Under the pieces are notes generated by a model. That model did not search any database. It was not told where the DNA came from and worked only from the letters and a program-made list of their open reading frames with translations. The position numbers and the translations under genes were made by a program. A stretch of 64,000 nt of DNA from Mycobacterium sp. E796 (GTDB taxonomy: Bacteria; Actinomycetota; Actinomycetes; Mycobacteriales; Mycobacteriaceae), in NCBI RefSeq assembly GCF_001672815.1, contig NZ_LZKK01000325.1:149719-213718 (forward strand), read 5' to 3'. Positions within the stretch are counted from its first letter, which is position 1. Every line of letters starts with the position of its first letter. This document shows positions 43,226 through 51,302 of this stretch, in pieces.

Positions 43226-44251
43226 TCACAACCGTATCGGGAACGTCGAGAACGGTTGGGCGATGTCCGGACGTAGCCGCCGCTGTTGGTCGAACAGGCC
43301 TGTCTGCATGTCTTTAGTCGTGCCGAAGTCGTAGGCGGACCAGGCCAGGGCGCCCATACAGCGGGGATCGTTGTCGATCATCGCGCGGACCGCGCTGTAG
43401 TAGGCGCCCCGCTCCTCGGGCGACGAGGTGTTGGTGATCCCGAACTCGCCGATGATCAGCCTCTTGTTGGCATTGGCCGGGTGACCGTACGCCTGGAGCG
43501 AGTCCGTGGCGTGTGGCAGGTAATACACGTGGAAATCGAGAAAATCGCCCAGGTGGTCGGTGTAGTAGTCCTGCGCCCATCCGCTGCGCGCCGTGACGCT
43601 TCGGGAATAGGTGATCGGCAGCCCGGCAGACCGAACGATGCCGCCCAACTCGGTCAGCATTTCGGCGACCGGTTCTGGCTGGTTGTATGTCCAGCCCACC
43701 GGCGCCAGTGGCTGGGACGCCTCATTGACGATGTCGACACCGATGACGTTGGGGTAGCTCTTCAGCAGTTGCGCGAGCTGGCGATAGGTCTCGGTGGATT
43801 GCGCCCAGGTGTATCTGCCCCAGTGCCCCAGGTCACCGCCGCAGGCGTAGACGAAGAGGCCGAGCGCCTGCGCGTGGTCGAGGAATTGTTGCCACCGGGC
43901 CAGGTACTGCGCGAGTGTGATGCTTTCCAACGCCATGACCAGCGTATTGCCGAAGATGCGGACCGCATTCGCGATCGTCGCGATGTCCTCCAATTGCGGC
44001 GCGATGAGGCCGTGCCAATCCCAGACACCCCACAGCGACGCCCAGATGTCGTTGCCGTCGGCGGCCGTCGTCTGAGTGAAACTGTTGACGAGGTTGACCC
44101 CACGAAACTTGGCGCCCGGAGGGATGCCGGGATCGCTCAGGCTCTGGGCGTTCAGGATGGCCGCAGCCCCAACGGATCCCGACAGCGCACCGACGGCCGC
44201 GAAGCCACTCGCCCCGTGCAGAAACGTCCTGCGCGAAACCTTGCGCGTCAT
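43226..44251 (-). CDS. GH5-like glycoside hydrolase, Tat-exported
   Basis: 341 residues. The N-terminus KVSRRTFLHGASGFAAVGALSGS is a Tat signal (RR motif). The (beta/alpha)8 barrel of clan GH-A is indicated by FRGVNLVNS, the acid/base Glu in GVDIVNEASQ and the nucleophile Glu in LIIGEFGITN. Cellulase-like GH5 enzymes cut beta-glycans. In a glycan export locus it could trim or release the polymer, as the glycosidases of exopolysaccharide clusters do. It lies 42 bases after the SGNH lipoprotein gene. Confidence 0.87.
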   Translation of the reverse strand: MTRKVSRRTFLHGASGFAAVGALSGSVGAAAILNAQSLSDPGIPPGAKFRGVNLVNSFTQTTAADGNDIWASLWGVWDWHGLIAPQLEDIATIANAVRIFGNTLVMALESITLAQYLARWQQFLDHAQALGLFVYACGGDLGHWGRYTWAQSTETYRQLAQLLKSYPNVIGVDIVNEASQPLAPVGWTYNQPEPVAEMLTELGGIVRSAGLPITYSRSVTARSGWAQDYYTDHLGDFLDFHVYYLPHATDSLQAYGHPANANKRLIIGEFGITNTSSPEERGAYYSAVRAMIDNDPRCMGALAWSAYDFGTTKDMQTGLFDQQRRLRPDIAQPFSTFPIRL

Positions 44252-44293
44252 CTACGGGTCGCTAGCAGCCGACGGCCGGTCATCGGTCGTCGC

Positions 44294-45298
44294 CTAGGTG
44301 AGTGCCGGTTGGAGTGCCTCGCCGAGCGCGCCGGTGAGGTAGACCGTGTAGCTGTTGGTGAAGTGGAACCGGTCTTGGTAGACGCGGGTATCGGCGATGA
44401 CGGGTTCGCATCGGTCGGCGCATACCCAGGGCAGGGTGGGGATGTAGAGCGCTTGGGCGGTGGTGGCGGCGGCCTGCTCGGCGCCGAGGTTTCCGGATGG
44501 GATTCCCTCCGCGACGGGGACGCTGCATTTTTGGACTGCCATGACGTGGCCGGCCAGGCAGTGGGCGTCGTCCGTTTCCCAGTCGGGGATGTCGCCGAGC
44601 ATCACCAGCCGGGTTCCGGGTTGGGTCAGTTGCTTCAGGGTTGTCTCCCAGCCTTTTTGCCATTGGGCGGGGGTTGGCTGGCTGCGGTCGGCGAGCATAT
44701 GGGTGCTGAAGCTGGTCACGAGCACCAGGTCCGGATGCAGGTTTCGGATCGCGGCGATCGCGGCCGGACGGAATTGGTCGCAATCGACGTCGGGCGTGCG
44801 TTTCTCGTACGAAAAATAGTGGAGATCGGGAGGCGAACAGGCCGCCATCAGGAAGGTTCGCAGCTGGTAGCCGTTCTTTGCGGCGATGCCTTCGAGCGCC
44901 GCCCCCCACATCCGGGCACGGGAATCTCCGAATATCACCATGCGTTTGGTGCCGTGCTCATCGCCGGCCGCACACTCTCCGAACTCTGTCCTCTTCGGGT
45001 CGACGATATTGGCGGGAACATCGACGACCTGGTGGCAGTCGAAGTGCCCTTTGGTCATCGGCCAGTCCTCGTTGGTCAGGAAGCCCACCGATTTGGGCAG
45101 GGCGTCGGTGGTTTGGGCCGCGTGGACGGCTTCCAGCACCTGCGCGCCGGTGGCAGCCGTCCGGGCCGGGTTCGTCGAGGCGCCCTGTGGGCCCGCCGGC
45201 GCGTTGGACGTCGAGCACGCACTCACCACGAAGGCGGCGGCCGCGATCAACCGTGCGGCTCGGTGTCCGTGCCGCTTTTGAATCCGGAAAGTTGTCAT
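44294..45298 (-). CDS. SGNH-hydrolase-like lipoprotein, copy 1
   Basis: 334 residues from ATG 45298, giving the signal peptide RAARLIAAAAFVVSACS with a lipobox Cys. The mature part has MVIFGDSRARMWGAALEG (GDS-type block), FSTHMLADRSQPTP and the catalytic-type His in DTRVYQDRFHFTNSY. It is the free form of the SGNH half of the acyltransferase at 39849. It is nearly identical in sequence to copy 2 (50228-51232), both on the reverse strand, flanking the heptose genes. A periplasmic de-acylase or acyl-transfer partner for surface glycan is likely. It is divergent from hddA. Confidence 0.82.
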   Translation of the reverse strand: MTTFRIQKRHGHRAARLIAAAAFVVSACSTSNAPAGPQGASTNPARTAATGAQVLEAVHAAQTTDALPKSVGFLTNEDWPMTKGHFDCHQVVDVPANIVDPKRTEFGECAAGDEHGTKRMVIFGDSRARMWGAALEGIAAKNGYQLRTFLMAACSPPDLHYFSYEKRTPDVDCDQFRPAAIAAIRNLHPDLVLVTSFSTHMLADRSQPTPAQWQKGWETTLKQLTQPGTRLVMLGDIPDWETDDAHCLAGHVMAVQKCSVPVAEGIPSGNLGAEQAAATTAQALYIPTLPWVCADRCEPVIADTRVYQDRFHFTNSYTVYLTGALGEALQPALT

Positions 45299-45364
45299 AG
45301 GTTGCGACCCAGTTCGTAGCTCCGCGGCTGACCGCCCGCTTCTGTCCAAGAGGAATGATACTTG

Positions 45365-45433
45365 AAGTTGGGCGTAGAGCTTCGCATCATATGAAAAGTA
45401 TGTATGATCCCTGTTTATGTGTATGGCCGGTAC
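45365..45433 (+). promoter_or_regulatory. Bipartite regulatory element, copy E
   Basis: AAGTTGG at 45365, GTATGTAT at 45398-45405, GTGTAT at 45419, GGTAC at 45429-45433 (spacing 33, 21, 10). It lies 105 bases before the hddA ATG at 45539, further than in the other copies. Confidence 0.7.
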
Positions 45434-45538
45434 GGACCTCCGGGCGCGTCGACTAGCGCCTCCGCCGGGGACGCCGTGCCGTTTCGCGACTCATCGATCT
45501 GCTCTCGCCGACGGCAACAATTAGCCAAGGGACAAAAC

Positions 45539-46648
45539 ATGCCCGCACACACTGTGACGGCCAACTATTGGTTACAGGCGAACACGGGTCTCCGTGAGCG
45601 CGACAGGCGGCGGCCGGCCCACCGGGTCCGTTCCCGTGCGCCCTTGCGGATCGGCCTTGCCGGAGGCGGAACCGACGTGTCGCCGTATTGCGACACCTAT
45701 GGCGGCATCGTCCTGAATGCCACCATCGACCGATACTGCTACGCCACCCTGGAAGAGACCACGGACGGCGCCATCGAGTTTCGCGCACCCGATATCGAGG
45801 TGAACGACCCCGTCGCCGACGGGCCGAAGCCGGCCGGGTCGCCACCGCTGACGCTTCACCAAACGATCTATGAACGCCTGACTCGCGATTTCGATCTGGG
45901 CCGGCCGGGCGTTCGTCTGACCACGGTGTCGGACGCACCTCCCGGGTCCGGCTTGGGCTCCTCGTCGGCCCTGGTCGTCTCGGTGGTGGAGGCGTTTCGC
46001 GAATTCTTTGCCCTGCCGCTCGGTGAGTACGACGTGGCACGGCTCGCTTTCGAGATCGAGCGCAACGACTACGGCCAGGCCGGGGGAAGCCAGGACCAAT
46101 ACGCAGCGACGTTCGGTGGGTTCAACGTGATGGAGTTCGGGCCCGGCGGACGGGTCATCGTGAATCCCTTGCGAATCAAGGAGGCAACGCTGCGCGAGCT
46201 CGAGGCATCGATAGTGCTGTTCCATACCGGGGTTTCGCGCAAGTCCGCCGAAATCATCGAGCGTCAGACCACCTACATATCAGCGGGCTCCGCGTCGCAA
46301 CTCGCAGCTACCCATGAACTCAAGGAAGAGGCGATTGCGATGAAGGAGGCCCTGCTGAAGGGCGATCTGGTCCAGCTCGCCGGAGTTCTCGAGCGCGGAT
46401 GGCGGATGAAAAAGAAACTCGCCGAGGGTATTTCGACTCCGCGCATCGAACACTGCTTCGATGTCGCGCTCGCGGCCGGCGCCCTCGCGGGAAAGGTGTC
46501 GGGCGCAGGGGGCGGGGGATACGTCCTGTTCCTCACGGACCCGGTCCGTCGACCGGCGGTCATGCGGGCTCTGGGCGACTTGCACTTCGGCGCGGTACAG
46601 CCGGCACACTTTGTATCGGAAGGAGCAGTAGCGTGGGCGCTGCGATGA
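45539..46648 (+). CDS. hddA: D-glycero-D-manno-heptose 7-phosphate kinase
   Basis: 369 residues from ATG 45539; earlier in-frame starts overlap regulatory copy E and lack a ribosome binding site, while AAGGGA lies just before 45539. GHMP-kinase motifs are APLRIGLAGGGTDVSPYCDTYGG (substrate side), the ATP loop PPGSGLGSSSAL, and C-terminal GKVSGAGGGGYVLF. HddA phosphorylates heptose 7-phosphate at C1 to the 1,7-bisphosphate on the route to GDP-heptose. It starts a four-gene operon with gmhA, a glycosyltransferase and gmhB. Confidence 0.9.
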   Translation: MPAHTVTANYWLQANTGLRERDRRRPAHRVRSRAPLRIGLAGGGTDVSPYCDTYGGIVLNATIDRYCYATLEETTDGAIEFRAPDIEVNDPVADGPKPAGSPPLTLHQTIYERLTRDFDLGRPGVRLTTVSDAPPGSGLGSSSALVVSVVEAFREFFALPLGEYDVARLAFEIERNDYGQAGGSQDQYAATFGGFNVMEFGPGGRVIVNPLRIKEATLRELEASIVLFHTGVSRKSAEIIERQTTYISAGSASQLAATHELKEEAIAMKEALLKGDLVQLAGVLERGWRMKKKLAEGISTPRIEHCFDVALAAGALAGKVSGAGGGGYVLFLTDPVRRPAVMRALGDLHFGAVQPAHFVSEGAVAWALR

Positions 46649-47271
46649 ACACCGAGATGCTTGCATTCATCGACGGGGAGATGGCGAAAACCCGTGCCAG
46701 CCTCGACGCCTTGCAAGATCTGCGGTACGCAACGATTTTGGCGGATATCTCGTGCGCCATCATCGAATCATTGCGGTCGGGCGGAAAGATAATGTTCTGC
46801 GGAAATGGCGGGTCGGCCGCAGATTCGCAGCATCTGGCCGCCGAGTTGGTCGGCCGCCAGAACTACGATCGCGCTCCTGCTGCCGGGATCGCCTTGACCG
46901 TTGACACCTCGGCCCTCACCGCGATCGGTAACGATTACGGATACGAATTCGTTTTCGCCCGGCAGGTTGAAGCGCTCGGGCGTGCCGGGGACGTTCTCAT
47001 CGGGATCTCGACCTCGGGTCGCTCGGCGAATGTCGTCAGGGCGCTCGAGGCCGCGAGGGCGATGGGCGTCGTCACCGTGGCTTTCACCGGCAACCAGCCC
47101 AGAGACATGGGCATCGCCGAATATCAATTGAATGTGCCTGCCAGCGAAACGGCCAAGATACAAGAGCTTCACATCATGTGTGGCCACATGATTTTCGCTC
47201 TGGTGGAGCGGGAGCTCTTCCCGATCGAGCGCAGTGCAGACGCGTTTCTTTTCGACACCACGGGCGTGTGA
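46645..47271 (+). CDS. gmhA: Sedoheptulose 7-phosphate isomerase
   Basis: 208 residues; the ATG overlaps the hddA stop (ATGA). The SIS domain shows GGKIMFCGNGGSAADSQHLAAELVGRQNY, LIGISTSGRSANVVRALE and the metal-ligand region QELHIMCGHMIFALVE, all matching GmhA. It converts sedoheptulose 7-phosphate to D-glycero-D-manno-heptose 7-phosphate, the first committed step. M. tuberculosis has the same enzymes at Rv0113-Rv0115; this locus may be the orthologue relocated or a second set. Confidence 0.93.
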   Translation: MNTEMLAFIDGEMAKTRASLDALQDLRYATILADISCAIIESLRSGGKIMFCGNGGSAADSQHLAAELVGRQNYDRAPAAGIALTVDTSALTAIGNDYGYEFVFARQVEALGRAGDVLIGISTSGRSANVVRALEAARAMGVVTVAFTGNQPRDMGIAEYQLNVPASETAKIQELHIMCGHMIFALVERELFPIERSADAFLFDTTGV

Positions 47272-48515
47272 GCGTGGTCGAGATTTCTCCTGCAAAGCCC
47301 ACGCGCGTTGAGGCGACTCCAGCCGGCCAAACGAGCGGGAGGCCGCCATCGGATATCAATGGTGGACCCGACGCCGTCATGCTCGTCGGCCCGGGCGCTC
47401 GTTTCCTCTCGGCCGTCGGATACCACAACGCCGCGATAGCCAATGCCTTCGCGCGTCGCGGCGATTCCGTGAGCGCCCTACTGATCAGGGAATTGTGCCC
47501 GCGTCGCTTCTACCCCGGACGCGACAGGGTCGGAACGTATGGCCCCGAGGCCTTGCACCTCGAGGGCATTCCGACATGTGAGGGCCTCGATTGGTATTGG
47601 GGCGCCTCAATTTATCGTTCGATCCGGTTCCTCCTGCGTAGGCGACCGAAGGTGGTCCTGCTCCAGTGGTGGGCGGCGCTGACTGCGCACAGCTACCTGG
47701 CGGTGGCGTTGGTGGCCCGGCTGATCGGCGCGCCGGTGGTGTTGGAGATGCACGAAACAACGGACGTCGGTGAGGCGGCGGTTCCCTTCGTCACCTCATA
47801 CGCCCGGGTGGTGATGCGGCTTTTGGCGCGGTTGGTCTCCGGGGTGGTTGTTCATTCCAAGTCCGACATCGATGTGATGCAGCAGTTTTATCCCTGCCTG
47901 CGGCGACTGCCCTTTTCGGTGGTATTTCCCGGGCCGCTGGAGGACGTGGGCGATGCTGAATCCGCCGCCAAGAAGAGGGTGCGCAGCGAGGGAGATCCGG
48001 TGCGGTTTCTCTTCTTTGGCGTCATCCGCCCGTACAAGGGCATCGATGAGCTCGCCGAGGCCTTTTCCATGCTGATGCGCGACGGGGTGCGTGCCCATCT
48101 CACGGTGGCCGGCGAGCCATGGGGCGGCACGGAGGAGGCCTTGCAAACCATTCGAGACACCGGTGCGGAGAATCACGAGGTCATCCTGGGATTTCTGCCG
48201 GAAGACCAAGTCCGAGACCTGTTCGAAACAACAGACGTCATAGTAGTCCCGTATCGCCGTGCCTCGGCCTCGGGACCAGTCAACTTGGCGATGGAAGCGG
48301 GCCTGCCCCTGGTCACCACGAGGGTGACCGCGCTTCAAGAGGCCTGTGAAGATTACGGCGGGGTCTTTTTCGCCGATGTGGGAGATCCGGTCGGGCTGCG
48401 CGACGCCATGCTGCGATCCATGACGAAAGTCGGTACGCGCTTTGATAATCCGCACAGCTGGGATGCCAACGCTGATTGCTATGCCGATTTCTTTCGCGAA
48501 CTTAGCGAGCGGTGA
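47268..48515 (+). CDS. Family 4 glycosyltransferase in heptose operon
   Basis: 415 residues from GTG 47268, overlapping the gmhA stop. GT-B fold: LVGPGARFLSAVGYHNAAIANAFARRGD (N-terminal loop), FLFFGVIRPYKGIDELAEAF, and the donor site SGPVNLAMEAGLPLVTT (the second Glu of EX7E is kept, the first is Ser/Gly-rich). Its position between gmhA and gmhB makes it the best candidate for transferring the activated heptose to the acceptor. Confidence 0.85.
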   Translation: MSVVEISPAKPTRVEATPAGQTSGRPPSDINGGPDAVMLVGPGARFLSAVGYHNAAIANAFARRGDSVSALLIRELCPRRFYPGRDRVGTYGPEALHLEGIPTCEGLDWYWGASIYRSIRFLLRRRPKVVLLQWWAALTAHSYLAVALVARLIGAPVVLEMHETTDVGEAAVPFVTSYARVVMRLLARLVSGVVVHSKSDIDVMQQFYPCLRRLPFSVVFPGPLEDVGDAESAAKKRVRSEGDPVRFLFFGVIRPYKGIDELAEAFSMLMRDGVRAHLTVAGEPWGGTEEALQTIRDTGAENHEVILGFLPEDQVRDLFETTDVIVVPYRRASASGPVNLAMEAGLPLVTTRVTALQEACEDYGGVFFADVGDPVGLRDAMLRSMTKVGTRFDNPHSWDANADCYADFFRELSER

Positions 48516-49162
48516 CGTGCGATCGGAAGCCCTCACATCGACCCCGATTCATGCTGCGCTACCTGCGAACTGAAGCCGCGACGGCGCCTCGGCCCGCGCT
48601 GTTCCTGGACCGCGACGGGGTCCTGAACCGGCATATCGTCGACGGGTACGTCATCGAGCCCGGCGACTTCGAGGCGATAGACCTCGCGCTCGAGGCGGCG
48701 GCCGCCGCCCAAACAGCCGGCGCCGCACTGGTCGTCGTCACCAACCAGGGAAGCATCGGCACCCGTAAGGCAACCGAGTCGCACGTCATCGTCATCCACG
48801 CCCTGCTTGTCGCCGCGCTCGCCGCGCACGGGATCGCCCTCGACGCGATCTACACGTGCCCCCACCATCCGCGGTCCGCCGACCCGGCGCAGAGATATTG
48901 CGAGTGTCGAAAACCGAAGCCCGGCTTGATTCTCGCCGCGGCGCGTGACCTCAACTTGGACCTGGCCCGTTCAATGCTGATCGGCGATCAGCCCACCGAT
49001 ATTGCCGCCGCCCACGCAGCCGGGATCGCACCGGATCGGGCGCTTCTCGTCGGGCCAACCGCCGGAGCGGAATTGGCCGGCTGCGTCCGCGAAAAGCTTG
49101 GACGGCACGAGAACTATGCGGACCGGCACAGGCGCATGAGGCGCGTGGCGAACGTTCGCTGA
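48512..49162 (+). CDS. gmhB: D-glycero-D-manno-heptose 1,7-bisphosphate 7-phosphatase
   Basis: 216 residues from GTG 48512, overlapping the preceding stop. HAD motifs: FLDRDGVLN (nucleophile Asp and acid/base Asp), VVVTNQGSIGTR, CRKPKPGLI with the conserved Lys, and IGDQPTDIAAA. The GmhB zinc site is visible as CPHHP with CEC about 20 residues later. It removes the C7 phosphate. No HddC-type nucleotidyltransferase is present in the window, so the final activation enzyme must be encoded elsewhere. Confidence 0.9.
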   Translation: MTCDRKPSHRPRFMLRYLRTEAATAPRPALFLDRDGVLNRHIVDGYVIEPGDFEAIDLALEAAAAAQTAGAALVVVTNQGSIGTRKATESHVIVIHALLVAALAAHGIALDAIYTCPHHPRSADPAQRYCECRKPKPGLILAAARDLNLDLARSMLIGDQPTDIAAAHAAGIAPDRALLVGPTAGAELAGCVREKLGRHENYADRHRRMRRVANVR

Positions 49163-50218
49163 TCAAGCGCTGTCCACCGCGAAACTGCCGGGACGACCGG
49201 CAAGCCCGTGTCTTGCGAGGTGCCGTCGCGACGGCAACGCGTGGCGTCCTTTTGCCCTGACGAAGACTTCCATGTCAGTCCGGGCCAACGCGCACAGCAT
49301 GCCGACGGCGGCGACCGGACGCGTCCCGGTCCCTCCGGATCGAAATGCGGTCGAGAATGCGTCGACGGCCGCTGCCCAGTTTCCGGAGATCAATTCGATG
49401 CGCCCCCGGGCGATTTCGGCTTCCTGGTTCTGCCGGGACCCGTCCAGGCGGACCGCCTCCTCCAGGTCGGCGCCGATGCCCGGTGGCAGGCGGTCGCGGA
49501 CGTCCGACAGGAAAACCTCGAGAAAGCGGGTCCTGTCGTTGGTGGCGTTGAACCAGCTGCGTGTCGTTACCTGCGTCGAGTGCCGGCGCCAATTGCCGAG
49601 GAGCCTTGGTGAGGGGGCGAACTTACCGGTCATTGCGAGCCGGAGCCAGGTGGGAAGGTCGACGTAATTCGTGTTCTCCGGTTGCCAAAACCCCCCGACC
49701 TCGTCGAGGGCCGTCCGTCGAACCATCACCGTCGACGCGTTGATGAAGTTGAGTCGGACCAGGGCGGGCAGGATCGAGCCAACCGGTTCGTTGCGGGCGA
49801 CGGCGCCGCGCGGCTTGTGCCAGTATTTCGCGTAGGTCACCCCGTTCTCGTCCATGAGACCCGCTGTGCCATAGCTGAGTACGACGCCAGGGTCGGCGAA
49901 CAGCGGCAGCTGGTGCTCGATCTTTTGATCGGGCCACGTGTCGTCACCGTCCAAGATCGCGACAATCGGACTTTTCGCGCTGGCGAGTGCCAACTCATAC
50001 CCACGCGCCAGCCCACCGATTCCCTCGTGGGGCCTGCGGATAACGACGATTCGCGGATCTCCGAAGGACTCGGCAATCTCGGCAGTGCCGTCCTGTGAAC
50101 CGTCGTCGACGAGAATCATCTCCCAGTCGGGATTTGTCTGCCGGAGAACACTTTCGATGCAGCTCCCGATGAACGCACTGTGTTGATACGTCGCCGTGAG
50201 AATGCTGACGGATGGCAT
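49163..50218 (-). CDS. Family 2 glycosyltransferase
   Basis: 351 residues. GT-A motifs: VSILTATYQHSAFIGSCIESVLRQT, ILVDDGSQDGT, and the metal-binding VAILDGDDTWPD. WRRHSTQVT after the domain is typical of bacterial rhamnosyl- or galactosyl-type transferases. A C-terminal 70-residue helical part follows. It ends tail to tail with gmhB with no gap and lies nine bases after the start side of SGNH copy 2; probably another sugar-adding step for the same glycan. Confidence 0.87.
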   Translation of the reverse strand: MPSVSILTATYQHSAFIGSCIESVLRQTNPDWEMILVDDGSQDGTAEIAESFGDPRIVVIRRPHEGIGGLARGYELALASAKSPIVAILDGDDTWPDQKIEHQLPLFADPGVVLSYGTAGLMDENGVTYAKYWHKPRGAVARNEPVGSILPALVRLNFINASTVMVRRTALDEVGGFWQPENTNYVDLPTWLRLAMTGKFAPSPRLLGNWRRHSTQVTTRSWFNATNDRTRFLEVFLSDVRDRLPPGIGADLEEAVRLDGSRQNQEAEIARGRIELISGNWAAAVDAFSTAFRSGGTGTRPVAAVGMLCALARTDMEVFVRAKGRHALPSRRHLARHGLAGRPGSFAVDSA

Positions 50219-50227
50219 TGGCGTCGC

Positions 50228-51232
50228 CTAGCTGAGTACAGGTTGGAGTGCCTCGCCGAGTGCGCCGGTGAGGTAGACGGTATAGGTGTTGGTGAAGTGG
50301 AACCGGTCTTGATACACGCGGATATCGGAGATGACGGGTTCGCATCGCTCGGCGCATACCCAGGACAGGGTGGGGATGTAGAGCGCTTGGGCGGTGGCGG
50401 CGGCGGCCTGCTCGGCCTCGAGGTTTCCCGACGGCATGCCCTCGGCGACGGGGACGCTGCATTTCTGGACTGCCATGACGTGGCCGGCCAGGCAGTGGGC
50501 GTCGTCCGTTTCCCAGTCGGGAATGTCGCCGAGCATCACCAGCCGGGTTCCCGGTTGGGCGAGTTCCTTTAGCGTTGTCTCCCAGCCTTTTTGCCATTGG
50601 GCGGGAGTTGGCTGGCTGCCGTCGGCGAGCATATGGGTGCTGAAGCTGGTCACGAGCACCAGGTCTGGATGCAGGCTTCGGATCGCGGCGATCGCGCTCC
50701 GGCGAAATTGGGCGCAGTCCCCGTCCGGCACGTGTTTTTCATATGAAAAGAAGGGCAGGTCGAGAGGCGCGCAGTCGCCCATGTGGAAGGTCCGCAGCTG
50801 GTAGCCGCCCTTCGCGGCGATGGTTTCGAGCGCCGCTCCCCACATCCCGGCGCGGGAGTCCCCGAACGTCACCATGCGCTTGGTGCCGTGCTCGGCGCCG
50901 GCTGCACACTGCCCGAACTCGGATACGGAGGGGTCGAGGACATTTGCGGGCAGGCCGACCTCGTGAGGGTCGACCTGGTGGCAGTCGAAGTGCCCGGTGG
51001 CCATCGGCCAGTCGGCTTTGGTCAAAAAGTAGCCCACCGCATCGGGTAGGGCGTTGATGGTTTGGGCCGCTTGGACGGCCTGAAGCACCTGAGCCGTCGT
51101 GGCGAAGACCCGGGCCGGGTTCGGCGGGGCGCCCTGCGGCACGGCCGGCGCGTTCGACGTCGAGCAGCCACTCAGAACGACGGCGGCGACCGCGATCGTC
51201 GCGACGGATGTTTTCAACCCGGGCCTGAGCAT
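50228..51232 (-). CDS. SGNH-hydrolase-like lipoprotein, copy 2
   Basis: 334 residues from ATG 51232, the same length as copy 1; ATG 51274 is an alternative. Signal peptide TSVATIAVAAVVLSGCS with lipobox. The catalytic blocks MVTFGDSRAGMWGAALE and DIRVYQDRFHFTNTY are kept. By eye about nine in ten bases of the 3' half match copy 1, including a run of over 50 identical bases around 50474-50520 against 44539-44586. It follows the FkbM methyltransferase gene on the same strand. Confidence 0.82.
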   Translation of the reverse strand: MLRPGLKTSVATIAVAAVVLSGCSTSNAPAVPQGAPPNPARVFATTAQVLQAVQAAQTINALPDAVGYFLTKADWPMATGHFDCHQVDPHEVGLPANVLDPSVSEFGQCAAGAEHGTKRMVTFGDSRAGMWGAALETIAAKGGYQLRTFHMGDCAPLDLPFFSYEKHVPDGDCAQFRRSAIAAIRSLHPDLVLVTSFSTHMLADGSQPTPAQWQKGWETTLKELAQPGTRLVMLGDIPDWETDDAHCLAGHVMAVQKCSVPVAEGMPSGNLEAEQAAAATAQALYIPTLSWVCAERCEPVISDIRVYQDRFHFTNTYTVYLTGALGEALQPVLS

Positions 51233-51302
51233 CTTTGTGGGGAATGCCCATGCCGCACAATAGTTTCGGGTCATCGCCGGGCCTGGTGCTGCTGCGCAGA
51301 TC

